Shown here in pieces: positions 16,663 to 25,437 of a DNA stretch of 64,000 bases. Source of the DNA: JACVRW01 sp963734365 (GTDB taxonomy: Bacteria > Actinomycetota > Thermoleophilia > Solirubrobacterales > Thermoleophilaceae). How positions within the stretch are numbered: position 1 is the first letter of the stretch; every line of letters starts with the position of its first letter. The notes beneath the pieces were generated by a model that had not been told where the DNA came from, ran no database searches, and saw nothing but the letters and a program-made list of their open reading frames with translations. The stretch covers positions 806,001 to 870,000 of the forward strand of contig CAVTGV010000004.1 in assembly GCA_963734365.1 (NCBI GenBank), written 5' to 3'. Made by a program: the position numbers and the translations under genes.

Positions 16663-17494
16663 GCAACTCCATCGTCAGTTCTTTGCTCAACACACCTTCG
16701 TAGACCGGCCGGGCCCAGCCCGTGAGGTCCACGTGCAGATCCTCCCCCACCGCCACCTCGAGCTCGCCCCCGTCGAGGCTCACCGTTACCGGGCTGTCCA
16801 CGCCGCGCAGCACCGCGGCGACCGCGGCGCCGGCGGCGCCGGTGCCCGAGGCCAAGGTCTCCCCCACCCCGCGCTCGAAGATACGCGCGCGGATGCGGTC
16901 CCCGGCCGTGGAGCGCCAGAAGGACACGTTCGTGCGGTTGGGAAACAGCTCATGGCGCTCGATCTCGGGGCCGTAACGGGCGAGCTCGAGCTCGTCCAAG
17001 TCCTCGCCGACCTCGATCGAGCACTGCGGGTTGCCGGCCTGGACGAACTGGAAGCCGAACTCCCGGCCGGCGGCGCTGAGCGTGCCGGTGCCGTCCTCGG
17101 CTCCGCTCGGGAAGTCGGCCGGCGCGCGCAGGCGCGCGCGCCCCATGTCCATGGTGCACAGCTCGCCGTCGATGCGCGGGCGGATCTCCCCGGCCACCGT
17201 GCGCACGGAGAAGGAATCGTGCTCGGTCCAGCCCGAGCGGCGCAGGTACATCACCGCCTGGCGCACCCCGTTGCCCGACAGCTCCGCCTCGGAGCCATCG
17301 GGGTTGTAGATCCTGATCTCGGCCACGATGCCGCGCTCGTCGGTCTCCCGGATGAGCAGAACGCCGTCGGAGCCGATCCCGGTATGCGGCTCGCAGAGGC
17401 GCCGGATGCGCTCGGGCGTGAGCTCGAACGGGAGCTCACGTTCCTCGACGATGACGTAGTCGTTTCCCAGCGCCTGCCATTTCTCGAAGCGCAC
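16649..17494 (-). CDS. dapF: diaminopimelate epimerase-like protein with Ser at both catalytic Cys positions
   Basis: From the GTG at 17494 the product is 281 residues, normal for DapF. The fold signatures are present: FEKWQALGNDYV, GIGSDGVL, IYNPDGSEAELSGNG, AGNPQC and ERGVGETLASGTGAAGAA. DapF interconverts LL- and meso-diaminopimelate with two Cys acting as acid and base (C-G-N-G and A-C-G-T-G). Here the first reads S-G-N-G (Ser73) and the second A-S-G-T-G (Ser216), both as TCG codons. Classical two-Cys chemistry is therefore not possible. The gene overlaps the dapL-like start by 14 bp and follows miaA by 11 bp. It may be a diverged enzyme or one using another mechanism. Confidence 0.85.
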   Translation of the reverse strand: MRFEKWQALGNDYVIVEERELPFELTPERIRRLCEPHTGIGSDGVLLIRETDERGIVAEIRIYNPDGSEAELSGNGVRQAVMYLRRSGWTEHDSFSVRTVAGEIRPRIDGELCTMDMGRARLRAPADFPSGAEDGTGTLSAAGREFGFQFVQAGNPQCSIEVGEDLDELELARYGPEIERHELFPNRTNVSFWRSTAGDRIRARIFERGVGETLASGTGAAGAAVAAVLRGVDSPVTVSLDGGELEVAVGEDLHVDLTGWARPVYEGVLSKELTMELHAIE

Positions 17495-17505
17495 GGCGGG
17501 CCACT

Positions 17506-18396
17506 CTAGACGGCCGACACGAGGCGCCCGGCCAACTCGTCCGCCTCGGCCTCGCTCGCGTCCAGGAGGCGAAGGCCGGGCAGGCGCCGCATCCAGGTGA
17601 GCTGACGTTTGGCGTAGTTGCGCGTGCGCCGCTTCATCGCGTCGACGTCGTCTCGCAGGAGCTCGTCGAAGCCGAGCGCCTTGCGTGCGGTGGCGGAGGC
17701 CCCGGCGGCGTCGGCGCGACGCACCTCGTCGGCCGCCCCGGCCTCGACCATCGCATCCACGCGCGCGTCGATCCGGCGGTAAAGAGCCTCGCGCTCCATC
17801 ACGAGACCGGCGAGGAGCGTCGGCCGGCGCAGGCTCGCCGTCCACAGCCGCGAGCCCTCGCCCGCGGGCGCCGGCTCCTCCCCCATCTCGATCAGCTCGA
17901 GCGCGCGGATCACCCGGGTGCGGTCGGTGGGCGCGATCGCGGCCGCGGCGGCGGGCCGGCGCGCGGCCAGCTGCTCGTGGAGCGCCTCGGGTCCTCTCTG
18001 GTCGAGCTCGGCGGTGATGCGCCGGCGCAGCTCGGCGGGCGGCGGCGGGCGCAGCTCGAGGTCCGTGAGCGCGGCCTGGAGATACAGACCCGTGCCGCCG
18101 ACCACGATCGGGGTGCGTCCCTCGGTGAGGGCGGAGTCGATCTCCTCGTGCGCCGCCGCGGCGAAGCGGCCGGCCGAGAACGTCTCGCTCACCGGGACGA
18201 AGGCGACGAGGCGGTGCTCCAGCCGCGCACGCTCCTCGGCGCTGGGAGCCCCGGTGAGGGTCTCCAGGCCGGCGTAGACCTGCAGGGCGTCGGCGGAGAT
18301 CGCCACGGGGCTGTCACCGCGCTCGCGCAGGCGCTCGGCGAGGGCGATGGCCACGGCGGTCTTGCCGACGCCGGTAGGCCCGAAGAGCGCGATCAT
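17506..18396 (-). CDS. miaA: tRNA dimethylallyltransferase
   Basis: From the ATG at 18396 the product is 296 residues, usual for MiaA. The P-loop GPTGVGKT sits at the extreme N-terminus. Other family marks are ISADALQVYAGLETLTG (the DSxQxY-type motif), HRLVAFVPVSETFSAGRF, VVGGTGLYLQAAL and the C-terminal RRTRNYAKRQLTWMRR. It adds the dimethylallyl group to A37 of UNN-reading tRNAs, the substrate for MiaB, whose gene is at 25.4-26.8 kb. A GTG at 18414 is an alternative start and lies inside a 19 bp sequence that recurs at 20712. It is the first gene of the miaA-dapF-dapL-DUF429-hflX-dut run. Confidence 0.92.
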   Translation of the reverse strand: MIALFGPTGVGKTAVAIALAERLRERGDSPVAISADALQVYAGLETLTGAPSAEERARLEHRLVAFVPVSETFSAGRFAAAAHEEIDSALTEGRTPIVVGGTGLYLQAALTDLELRPPPPAELRRRITAELDQRGPEALHEQLAARRPAAAAAIAPTDRTRVIRALELIEMGEEPAPAGEGSRLWTASLRRPTLLAGLVMEREALYRRIDARVDAMVEAGAADEVRRADAAGASATARKALGFDELLRDDVDAMKRRTRNYAKRQLTWMRRLPGLRLLDASEAEADELAGRLVSAV

Positions 18397-18409
18397 GCGG
18401 TGCGGATGG

Positions 18410-18428
18410 GCCACGATCGCTAGTAATA
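18410..18428 (+). repeat. 19 bp direct repeat, copy 1
   Basis: The sequence GCCACGATCGCTAGTAATA occurs here and again, identically and in the same orientation, at 20712-20730. This copy covers the possible GTG start of miaA (minus strand) and ends 5 bp before an in-frame GTG upstream of the glycoside hydrolase. It is AT-richer than its surroundings. A shared promoter or operator, or a duplication scar flanking the 2.3 kb between the copies, are the main possibilities. Confidence 0.75.
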
Positions 18429-18577
18429 GCGGCGTGGTGACAGCCTGTACCAGCCCAGCACGAGAAGTTGCCGTTTTGCAGGTAGATTTATGGGCTATCC
18501 AACGGGGTCTCGAATTCACCTTGGACCGGCGAATCAGGGTGGCAGGGACCGTCGCCCGGATTCGCCATCATGCGCCG

Positions 18578-20275
18578 ATGCCTCCTCGGCGTCGCCCACG
18601 CGGGCGCCCGCTCGCGGTCGCCATCGCCGCCTGCGCGCTGGCGCTCCTCTCGCCGGCTCGTGCCGCCGGTCAGTCGCCCTATCCCGCCGAGCCGCTCGTG
18701 CCGGCTCAGTCCGCGCGCGCGTTCGGCGACTCGGTGGGGGTCAACGCGCACCTGTACTGGGACGACACCTCCTATGCGCACTTCGAGACGATCCAAGCGC
18801 GGCTGCGGGAGCTGGGCGTGCGCTACATACGCGACGGCATCTGTGACGCGTGCGCCGGCGGCATAGCTCGCCTGAAGCGCCTGGCCGCGATCGGCATCAG
18901 GGCGAACGTCATCGTGGGCGACCTGCCCGGCGGGGTCCCGAAGATGCAGGCGAACCTCGACGCGATCCGGACGCAGGTCAAGGGCGCGATTGCGTCGATC
19001 GAGGCCCCGAACGAGCCGGACGTCTCCGGCGACCCGCTGTGGCTCGAGCACACGCGGGCCTATCAGCGCGAGCTGTACGCGCGCGTGAAGGGCACCCCCG
19101 CGATCGCCGACATCCCCGTGCTGGGGCCGGCCGTGGTCTGGTCGCGGGCGGCTGTGGGCAACCTCTCCTCGTACCTGGATCAGGGCAACTTCCATCCCTA
19201 CCCCGGCGGCCGGCCACCGTTCTACAACATCGTGTCGGAGCGTCAGCTGACGGCACACATCGCGGCGGCCAAGCCGATCACCGCCACGGAGGCGGGCTAC
19301 CACGCGGACCTCTCGCAGACGGGACACCCGGGCACTTCCGAGCGGGCCACGGCGCTGTACATCCCGCGTCTCGCGCTCGAGGGCTTCAGGCTCGGCGTCC
19401 AACGCACCTACGTGTACCAGTTGGCCGACACGTGGACCCCGGCTCAGGCCCAGGCCCGCGGGGTCTCCCTGATGGAGAACTCCTTTGGCCTGCTGCGATC
19501 GGACCTGTCCCCGAAGCCGGCGTTTCTCGCCCTCCGGAACCTGCTCAACGCGACCGGCGCGGGCTCGGCGCCCGTGGCAGCCCCAGGCGGGTTGCGCTAT
19601 GGCCTCGAGGGAGCCGGCCCCGACGTGCGCCGGCTGCTGCTCCGTTTGGCCGACGGCTCCTTTGCACTCGTCCTGTGGCGCGGCGTCAGCGTCTGGGACC
19701 CGGACACGAAGCGGGACATCGCCCCGGCCGCGAACCGGCTCACCGTCGTGCTCGGCGAGCGGATGGCGCTGGCCCGGCGTTTCGACCCGGTGGCCTCGGC
19801 CCAGGCGCGCGTGCGCTGGGAGGAACCGCGCCGCATCCCCGTGGAGCTCGGTGGCGCCCCGATCGTCCTCCGTCTCACCCCGCCGGCGGCAGCGCCGCCG
19901 CCCGCCCGGGACCCGCGACTGACGCGAGGCCGGCCCAGGCTCGGGATGACCAAGAAGCGCCAGCGCCTGCGGCGGCGGCTCGTAATCAGGGTGCGTTGCG
20001 CCGCACCCTGCAGGTGGGTCACGGCACGCGGAACGCTCGCGGTGCAACGCCGACGCGCGCGGCGGCCGCGCCGATTCCGGCTCGGTCCGGTGAGGCGGCC
20101 GGTGCGCGCCGGTAAGGCGACGCTGAGGCTCAAGGTGCCTAAGCGGGCGCGAGTGAAGGCCCGCCGAGCGCTGCGCCAGGGCCGCCGCGTGCGTGCCCGG
20201 ATCACCGTGACCGGCCGCTCGCGGAGCGGGGCGGTGCTCGGGCGGGCGCGGACGACGATCCGGCTGCGGCGTTAG
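18578..20275 (+). CDS. secreted glycoside hydrolase-like protein with basic C-terminal domain
   Basis: The 565-residue protein has a signal peptide (about residues 10-30, Arg-rich start, cleavage near ARAAGQ) and a TIM-barrel-like domain (about 45-340). Candidate catalytic residues are Glu in APNEPDVSG (about 147, acid/base) and Glu in TATEAGYH (about 241, nucleophile), the clan A pattern. A beta-rich region follows (about 350-445). The last 120 residues are very rich in Arg and resemble the basic beta-sandwich tails of secreted actinobacterial proteins. The polysaccharide target is unknown. A perfect 8 bp inverted repeat (18528-18535 with 18559-18566) lies just before the ATG, and no Shine-Dalgarno is obvious. 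Flanked by the 19 bp direct repeats. Confidence 0.75.
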   Translation: MPPRRRPRGRPLAVAIAACALALLSPARAAGQSPYPAEPLVPAQSARAFGDSVGVNAHLYWDDTSYAHFETIQARLRELGVRYIRDGICDACAGGIARLKRLAAIGIRANVIVGDLPGGVPKMQANLDAIRTQVKGAIASIEAPNEPDVSGDPLWLEHTRAYQRELYARVKGTPAIADIPVLGPAVVWSRAAVGNLSSYLDQGNFHPYPGGRPPFYNIVSERQLTAHIAAAKPITATEAGYHADLSQTGHPGTSERATALYIPRLALEGFRLGVQRTYVYQLADTWTPAQAQARGVSLMENSFGLLRSDLSPKPAFLALRNLLNATGAGSAPVAAPGGLRYGLEGAGPDVRRLLLRLADGSFALVLWRGVSVWDPDTKRDIAPAANRLTVVLGERMALARRFDPVASAQARVRWEEPRRIPVELGGAPIVLRLTPPAAAPPPARDPRLTRGRPRLGMTKKRQRLRRRLVIRVRCAAPCRWVTARGTLAVQRRRARRPRRFRLGPVRRPVRAGKATLRLKVPKRARVKARRALRQGRRVRARITVTGRSRSGAVLGRARTTIRLRR

Positions 20276-20367
20276 GCGGCCGCGCCGGCGCGGCTCATCG
20301 GGTCGCGCCCGAGATGGCGAATGCTGGTCTCGCCGCGCACGACGCACTGGTCGCCGCCCAGAAACCG

Positions 20368-20648
20368 TTACCACTCGCAGGCTGAATCGTCCCCGTCGCG
20401 GTCGAGGTCGTAGTCGTCCGGTCCGGTGACCGTGAGGGCACCGGTGTACTCGGGGCCGTCCCCCCCCACTCCCGCCTTCGCAGTCATAGTCGTACGCGTC
20501 GCCGTCGAGACACGCACCCTCATAGCTCGGATGGCAGCTAGAGCCGGTGCTCCGGCCGCTGCTCGCCGCGTTGGCCGACGACGTCTGCTCCTCGAGGCGG
20601 CCGGCGAGCGGAGCGCGCCAGCAGTAGACACATCAGGGAGAGCTTCAA
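20368..20648 (-). pseudogene. broken Excalibur-type calcium-binding small secreted protein
   Basis: Read on the minus strand, a hydrophobic start (possible TTG at 20648, then KLSLMCLLLA) runs out of frame. An adjacent frame carries SCHPSYEGACLDGDAYDYDCE. After a run of 8 G (20460-20467) the sense shifts again to GPEYTGALTVTG and DLDRDGDDSACEW, then stop. The pieces add up to the Cys-rich DYDCxGGSGxGPxY and DxDxDGxxCE pattern of Excalibur-like exported proteins. Seven G instead of eight would restore the second junction. At least two frameshifts are needed, so it is scored as a pseudogene. The flanks (20276-20367 and 20649-20711) hold nothing else I can identify. Confidence 0.65.
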
Positions 20649-20711
20649 GACGCTTCCCGCGTTTCTCGCAGGCCGCAAACCCAGGCTTACCACGAACTCG
20701 GCGGGATACCC

Positions 20712-20730
20712 GCCACGATCGCTAGTAATA
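20712..20730 (+). repeat. 19 bp direct repeat, copy 2
   Basis: This is identical to 18410-18428. It ends 6 bp before the GTG start of the substrate-binding lipoprotein gene. A TAGTAAT stretch inside it is placed where a -10 element would sit for a leaderless transcript starting at that GTG; this is an inference. Confidence 0.75.
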
Positions 20731-20736
20731 CCTGCG

Positions 20737-21666
20737 GTGCGGGGACACGTTCCAGTCATGCTCGCAGCAGCGCTCGCCACGGCGGCGTTCGCCCTCGGCT
20801 GCCAGGAGTCGGGCTTCGACGAGTCGAAGGAGACCGCGCGCCCGCTGAAGGTCCAGGACAGCAAGGGCCCCCTGGGCGGGACGAAGGTGCCGGGCCAGGC
20901 CGAGCGGCCGCTCACGCTCAATCCCGACGCGCTCGGCGACACGCTCGCGCTCGGCGTGCGCCCCGTGATGGCGGCGCTGCCGGGCGGGCAGGTACCCGCC
21001 TACCTGCGGGCGCAGGCGCGCGGGCTCAAGGTCGTTCCGTCGCTGCGTCGTGACGATCTCAGCGCCGCGCGGCAGGCCCGGCCGGACGTGATCCTTGGGA
21101 GCAAGGAGGGCCAGGGCGGCCTCTACCGGAGCCTGAGCAAGATCGCGCCGACGATCATGACCGATGGCGGCGGAGCGGCTTGGGAGCTGAGCGTGCGTCT
21201 GCACGGCGAGGCGCTCGGGCGCACCAACGACGCGGAGCGGCTCCTGATCGACTGGGACAGGCGCGTGGCGGCCCTCGACGGCAAGCTGGGCGAGAACCCG
21301 GGCCAGACCAAGGTCTCGGTGGTGCTCGTCGGGAACCGCGGGATTCTCGCCGCCGGGGCCGAGTCGTTTCCCGGCAAGGTGCTCACCGACGTGGGGCTCG
21401 CCCGGCCGCCCTCCCAGGACGGGTTGCGCGAATGGGAGACGATCTCGGCCGGGCAGATCGGGGCGCTCGACGGCGACGTGATCCTCCTGTCGGTCGCTCC
21501 GGGCGCGGAGGCGGCGGCGAAGCGCCTCGAGGCCAGCGCGGGCTGGCGGCGGCTGTCGGTCGTGCGCTCGGGGGGAGTGCGCCGGGTGGACGCCGGCACC
21601 TGGTGGTCCGGCGGCGGAATCCTCGCGGCGCGGGCCGCGCTGCGCGATCTCGACCGCGCCCTTTAG
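20737..21666 (+). CDS. substrate-binding lipoprotein, iron-siderophore (FecB/BtuF) type
   Basis: The 309-residue protein starts at GTG, and a second possible start is the ATG at 20758. The signal ends in lipobox ALGC (Cys22 from the GTG). The body follows the type III periplasmic-binding layout: an N-terminal lobe with LGVRPVMAALPGG and ARPDVILGSKEG, a long linker helix around AERLLIDWDRRVAALDGKL, and a C-terminal lobe ending near WWSGGG. It should capture an iron-siderophore or similar metal complex outside the membrane. No permease or ATPase gene is nearby, so it must work with components encoded elsewhere. The GTG start adds an Arg that favours a working signal peptide. Confidence 0.75.
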   Translation: MRGHVPVMLAAALATAAFALGCQESGFDESKETARPLKVQDSKGPLGGTKVPGQAERPLTLNPDALGDTLALGVRPVMAALPGGQVPAYLRAQARGLKVVPSLRRDDLSAARQARPDVILGSKEGQGGLYRSLSKIAPTIMTDGGGAAWELSVRLHGEALGRTNDAERLLIDWDRRVAALDGKLGENPGQTKVSVVLVGNRGILAAGAESFPGKVLTDVGLARPPSQDGLREWETISAGQIGALDGDVILLSVAPGAEAAAKRLEASAGWRRLSVVRSGGVRRVDAGTWWSGGGILAARAALRDLDRAL

Positions 21667-21719
21667 GGCCGCAGCCCCTACGGAACAGCGCCGGAAGTGC
21701 CGATGGGGAGTCCAAGGAC

Positions 21720-22683
21720 ATGTCCCTCGAGCCCCTCGACGCCCTCTCCCGGCTGGCTGAGCGCCGCTTCGGGAGCTTTGCCGATGCGGCCACCGCGGTC
21801 CTCGACCTGCTCGGCGGCGCGGTGCCCGGCGGTTGTGTGCTGCTCGGCCAGGTCGACTGGGACGCGAACGAGTGCCGCGTGCTCGATTCCCGCGGCGACG
21901 GCCCCGCGCGCGGAGCGGCGCTGGCGCTCTCAGGCGAGCCGGACAGCGCGGAGCTGATCGATCCCGACGCGCTCACCAGCGTCCATCCGGGCCCGTGGGC
22001 CGGCGGCGGCCCTGGACGCTGCCGACGGCAGCGTCGTGGGCGTGCTGCTGGCAGCGGCCCGTGGCGACTCGCCCTCCCCCGAAAAGCTGAGCCCTCCGCT
22101 GCTGATAGCCGCGCGGCTCCTGTCCTACGAATGGGAGAGCGTCTCCACCCGCGCCGAACTGCGTCGGCTCGCCGACGAGGCCCGTGACCGCACCAACACC
22201 GATCCCGTGACGGGACTCCTCGCGCGCCCGGCGCTGATGCAGGCAATCGAGCGTGAATGGGAGCTCAGTCGCCGCGGCACGGTCGAGAGTCACGTGGTGG
22301 TCTGTCACCTGCGCGATCGTTCGCTGCTGGTGGAGCGCCACGGCGAGGCCCTGGCCGACCTGATCCTCAAGGACGTGGCCGAGGTGCTCGCCGGCGGAGT
22401 GCGCCGTACCGATCATCTGGGGCGGGTGGCCGACGACAGCCTGGCGGCCGTGCTGGTGGGATGCAAGGGAGCCGAGGGCGCGCTCGCGTTCCTGCACCGC
22501 GCGGAGCAGGCACTCGCGCGCGTGGAGGCGGCGCGGCCGCAGACGGCCCCGCTGTCCTACGGCACACAGTCGCTGGCGGAGGCCGAGACCGCCGCCCAGG
22601 CCGTCCAGCTTGCCGAGGTGGCCGCGCGGGCGGGACAGCACGTGGCGCCTCTCGGCGACTCGGCCGCGGAGGAGGCGGCATGA
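21720..22683 (+). pseudogene. frameshifted GAF-like plus degenerate GGDEF-like protein
   Basis: The gene starts at ATG 21720 with GGGGAG nearby. It reads MSLEPLDALSRLAERRFGSF and a GAF-like domain in one frame until about 22005. Sense then continues one frame over (ALDAADGSVVGVLLAAARG) to the stop at 22683. One extra base in the GGCGGCGG stretch explains the shift. The second part contains the GGDEF-family opener TDPVTGLLARP, but the signature region reads VADDSLAAVLV where GGDEF-like residues would be. Cyclic-di-GMP synthesis is therefore not expected even with the frame restored. The ATGA overlap couples it to the next gene, which has an MshEN-like domain. Confidence 0.65.
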
Positions 22684-25434
22684 GCGCCGAGCCGGTCACG
22701 AACGCGGTGGCGGGCGGCTCGCTGTCCGGCCCCGGAGTGAGCTCCCCGACCCTCAGCGGGGCGGGACGACGCTTCCTCTCGGACATCCTCGTCGAGCTGG
22801 GCTTCGTGGAGCAGAGCGTGGCGGAGCAGGCCGTGGAATCCGCCCGCCGACCCGGCATGACGCCCGAGAGGGTCCTGCTCGACAGCGGCACGATCACGCC
22901 GGATCAGCTCGCCCGTGCCCTGGCCGAGCGCTACGCCCTGGATCACATCGACCTCGACGAGTACCCGGTCGACCGCGCCGCCGCGGGCGTGCTGCGCCAG
23001 ACCGCCGCGCGCCGCTACCAGGCGGCTCCGATCGGCTTCACCGGCGAAGGCGCCCTGATCGTGGCGATCGCCGATCCCACCGATTCGCTCGGGCTGAGCG
23101 ACATCGCGGTCATGACCAAGCTGGCCGTCCGCCCCGCCGTGGCCGCACGCGGGCAGATCGCGAAGCTGCTGGACGAGCTCGAGTTCATGGACGAGCCGGC
23201 GGTCGCCGGCGCCCACACCATCGGCGGCCTGATCGTGCCGCCCGACGACACCGCCGCCGGCCCCGCGGTGTCGCTCGCCCCGGCGGCCCCCGCACCCGTG
23301 AGCGCGCCGGCGCCGGTGAACGACGGGCGAGTGGCGAAGCTTCACGACGAGCTCGAGGCGGCCCAGGACAAGCTGGCCGACGCCAAGCAGGCGCTGCGCG
23401 AGGAGCGTGAACGAGCGGCAGTCGCGCTGGAGGAAGCGAGGCAGGCTGAGCGAGCCAAGGCGGAGAAGAGCCGCGCGGCGTCGGTGGAGGAGGCGCTGCG
23501 GGCCGAGCGGGCCAAGCTCGAGCGAAGCCGTGCGGAGGCAATCGACGAAGCCCTGCGCAGCGAGCGAACCAAGACCGAGAAGGTGCAGGCCGCGGCCCTC
23601 GACGAGGCGCTAGCGGGCCGAGCGGGCCGAGCTGGAACGGGGACACGCCGCGGCCGTCGAGGAGGCGCTGCGGGCCGAACGGGCCAAGCTCGAGCAGGGC
23701 CACATCGCGGCGCTCGAGGAGGCGCTGCGGGCCGAGCGGGCCACGCTCGAGCGGGGCCACGCCGCGGCGCTCGAGGAGGCCCTGCGAGGCGAGCGAACCA
23801 AACTCCAGCAGGGACACGCGGCGGCCCTCGAGGAGGCCCTGCGGGATGAGCGGACCAAACTGGAAGAGGGCCACGCGGCGGTCCTCGACAAGGCCCTGCG
23901 GGCCGAGCGGGCCAAGACCGAGCAGGGCCACGCGGCCGCCGTCGACGAAGCCGTGCAGGCCGAGCGTGTCAAGGCCGAGCGGAACCGGGCGGTGGCGGTC
24001 GAGGAGATGCTCCGGAGCGAGCGCGCCAAGCTCGAGCAGAGCAGCGCGGTGGCGGTGGAGGAGGCGCTGAAGGCCGAGCGTGCCAAGGCCGAGCAGAGCC
24101 GGACCGCCAGCGTGAAGGAGGCGGTCAAGGCCGAGCGCGCGAAGGCGGAGAAGGGCCTCGACGCCGCCCTCGAGGAGGCGCTCCGGGCCGAGCGCAACAA
24201 GGCCGAGCAGAAACGTGCGGCGGCGGTGGCCGAGGCGCTCGCGATCGAGCGCGCCAAGGCCGAGCAGGCCGCCGCGGCAGCCGATGAAGCCGTCGAGGCG
24301 ATGCGCGTCAAGCTCGAGCACGAGCTCAGCGCCGAGCGCGTCCGCCTCGCCGAAGATCTCGAGGAGGAGCGGGCCCGCACGGGAAGCGCGATCGACGCGG
24401 AACGCGAGCGCCACCAGAAGGAGCTCGACGCCCATGTGGCCCGGACCGACGACGCTGTCGAGGCCGAGCGGGCCGTCGCGGCGAAGGAGCTCGAGCACGA
24501 GCGCGGCCGCCACAAGGAGGCACTCGCCGCCGAGCAGGCCCGGAGCGCCGCCAAGCTTTCGATGGAGTCGGAGCGCCAGGCCAGCGAGCTCGACGCCGTG
24601 AACGCCAAGCACGCCGCCGAGCTGGAGGCCGAGCGTGCGCGCCACGAGCTGCAACTCGCCGCCGAACGCACGCAACACGTCCAGGCACTCGAGGAGGCGC
24701 GTTCCGCGGGAATCGACGCCGGCCAGCTGGCCGCGATCGAAGCGCGCCACGCGGACCGGCTCGAGACCGAGCGCGCCCGGCACGCCGGCGAGGCCGACGC
24801 CCTGCGCGGCGAGCTGGAGACGCTGCTCGCACAGAGAGACGAATCGGCCGCGGAGGCTTCGGCCCGGCACCGTGAGGAGCTCGACGAAGAACGCGCCGCC
24901 CACGAGGAGCGCGCGGCCGAGCTACGCGATCAGCTGTCGGCCGAACGCGCCCGGCGTGAAGAGCTCGAGGCGGGAGCCACTGGCTCCGCCGAGACCGAGG
25001 AGCGAATCGCCAAGCTCGAGAAGCGACTCGGCAAGGCCCAGGCCAAGCTCGACGAGGAGCGCTCGGCGGGACAGGCCGAGCTCGACCGCCTACGTGCGCA
25101 GCTCGACCTGCTGGCCGACGCCGACGGTCGCGCCGAGCAGGCGCGCAGCGAATGCGCCCGACTGCGGGACGAGAGCGAGCGCCAGGCCGAGATCCACGCC
25201 GTGAGTGAGCGGGACCTGAACGACGAGCTGTCGTCCTCTCGCGAGGAGTCCGCCCGCCTGCGCGAGAAGCTCGACACGCTCCAGTCGCGCATCGCCGACG
25301 CCACCAAGGCGTTCGAGGCCATGGGCTCGGCCGAGCGGCGGCTCAACGAGATCGCCGAGGGCGTGAGCGACGACGGCGGGACCGCCGAGGGCCTGCGCGA
25401 CGAGGGCCCGAACAGCGCGGCTGACCGCGGCTGA
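22680..25434 (+). pseudogene. MshEN-like domain plus very long helical-repeat protein, interrupted by a 1 bp frameshift
   Basis: From the ATG at 22680 the first frame encodes an MshEN/T2SSE N-terminal-like domain (about residues 25-165). It contains FLSDILVELGFVEQ, then LLDSGTITPDQLARALAER and IVAIADPTDSLGLSDI. A Pro/Ala linker and a charged helix follow. An extra A at about 23612 shifts the frame, and removing it gives one protein of about 917 residues ending at 25434. The helical part has a 57 bp (19-residue) repeat and then an irregular coiled coil to the end. MshEN domains can bind c-di-GMP, but the Arg and Gly ligand positions are only partly kept here. No ATPase domain follows, unlike PilB. 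A scaffold role is inferred. Confidence 0.7.
23463..24315 (+). repeat. fifteen 57 bp repeats encoding 19-residue helical units
   Basis: Units of the type E-x-G-H-A-A-A-L-E-E-A-L-R-A-E-R-A-K-L follow one another without gaps. Fourteen have 19 residues and the last has 18, interrupted only by the extra base near 23612. The spacing was checked at GAGGAGGCGCTG-like blocks at 23659, 23716 and 23773, exactly 57 bp apart. The composition (Glu, Arg, Lys, Ala, Leu) predicts a continuous helix. Nineteen residues do not fit the heptad period of an ordinary coiled coil. Confidence 0.9.
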
Positions 25435-25437
25435 CGC

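Noticed and set aside
18411..18470. 16S rRNA fragment (GATCGCTAGTAAT resembles a conserved 16S segment, also at 20713)
   Set aside because: Similarity is limited to about a dozen bases, with no continuous rRNA sequence or helix pairing on either side.
18488..20374. Long minus-strand open frame opposite the glycoside hydrolase
   Set aside because: Arg/Gly/Pro-rich composition without motifs, fully antisense to a gene with signal peptide and catalytic motifs.
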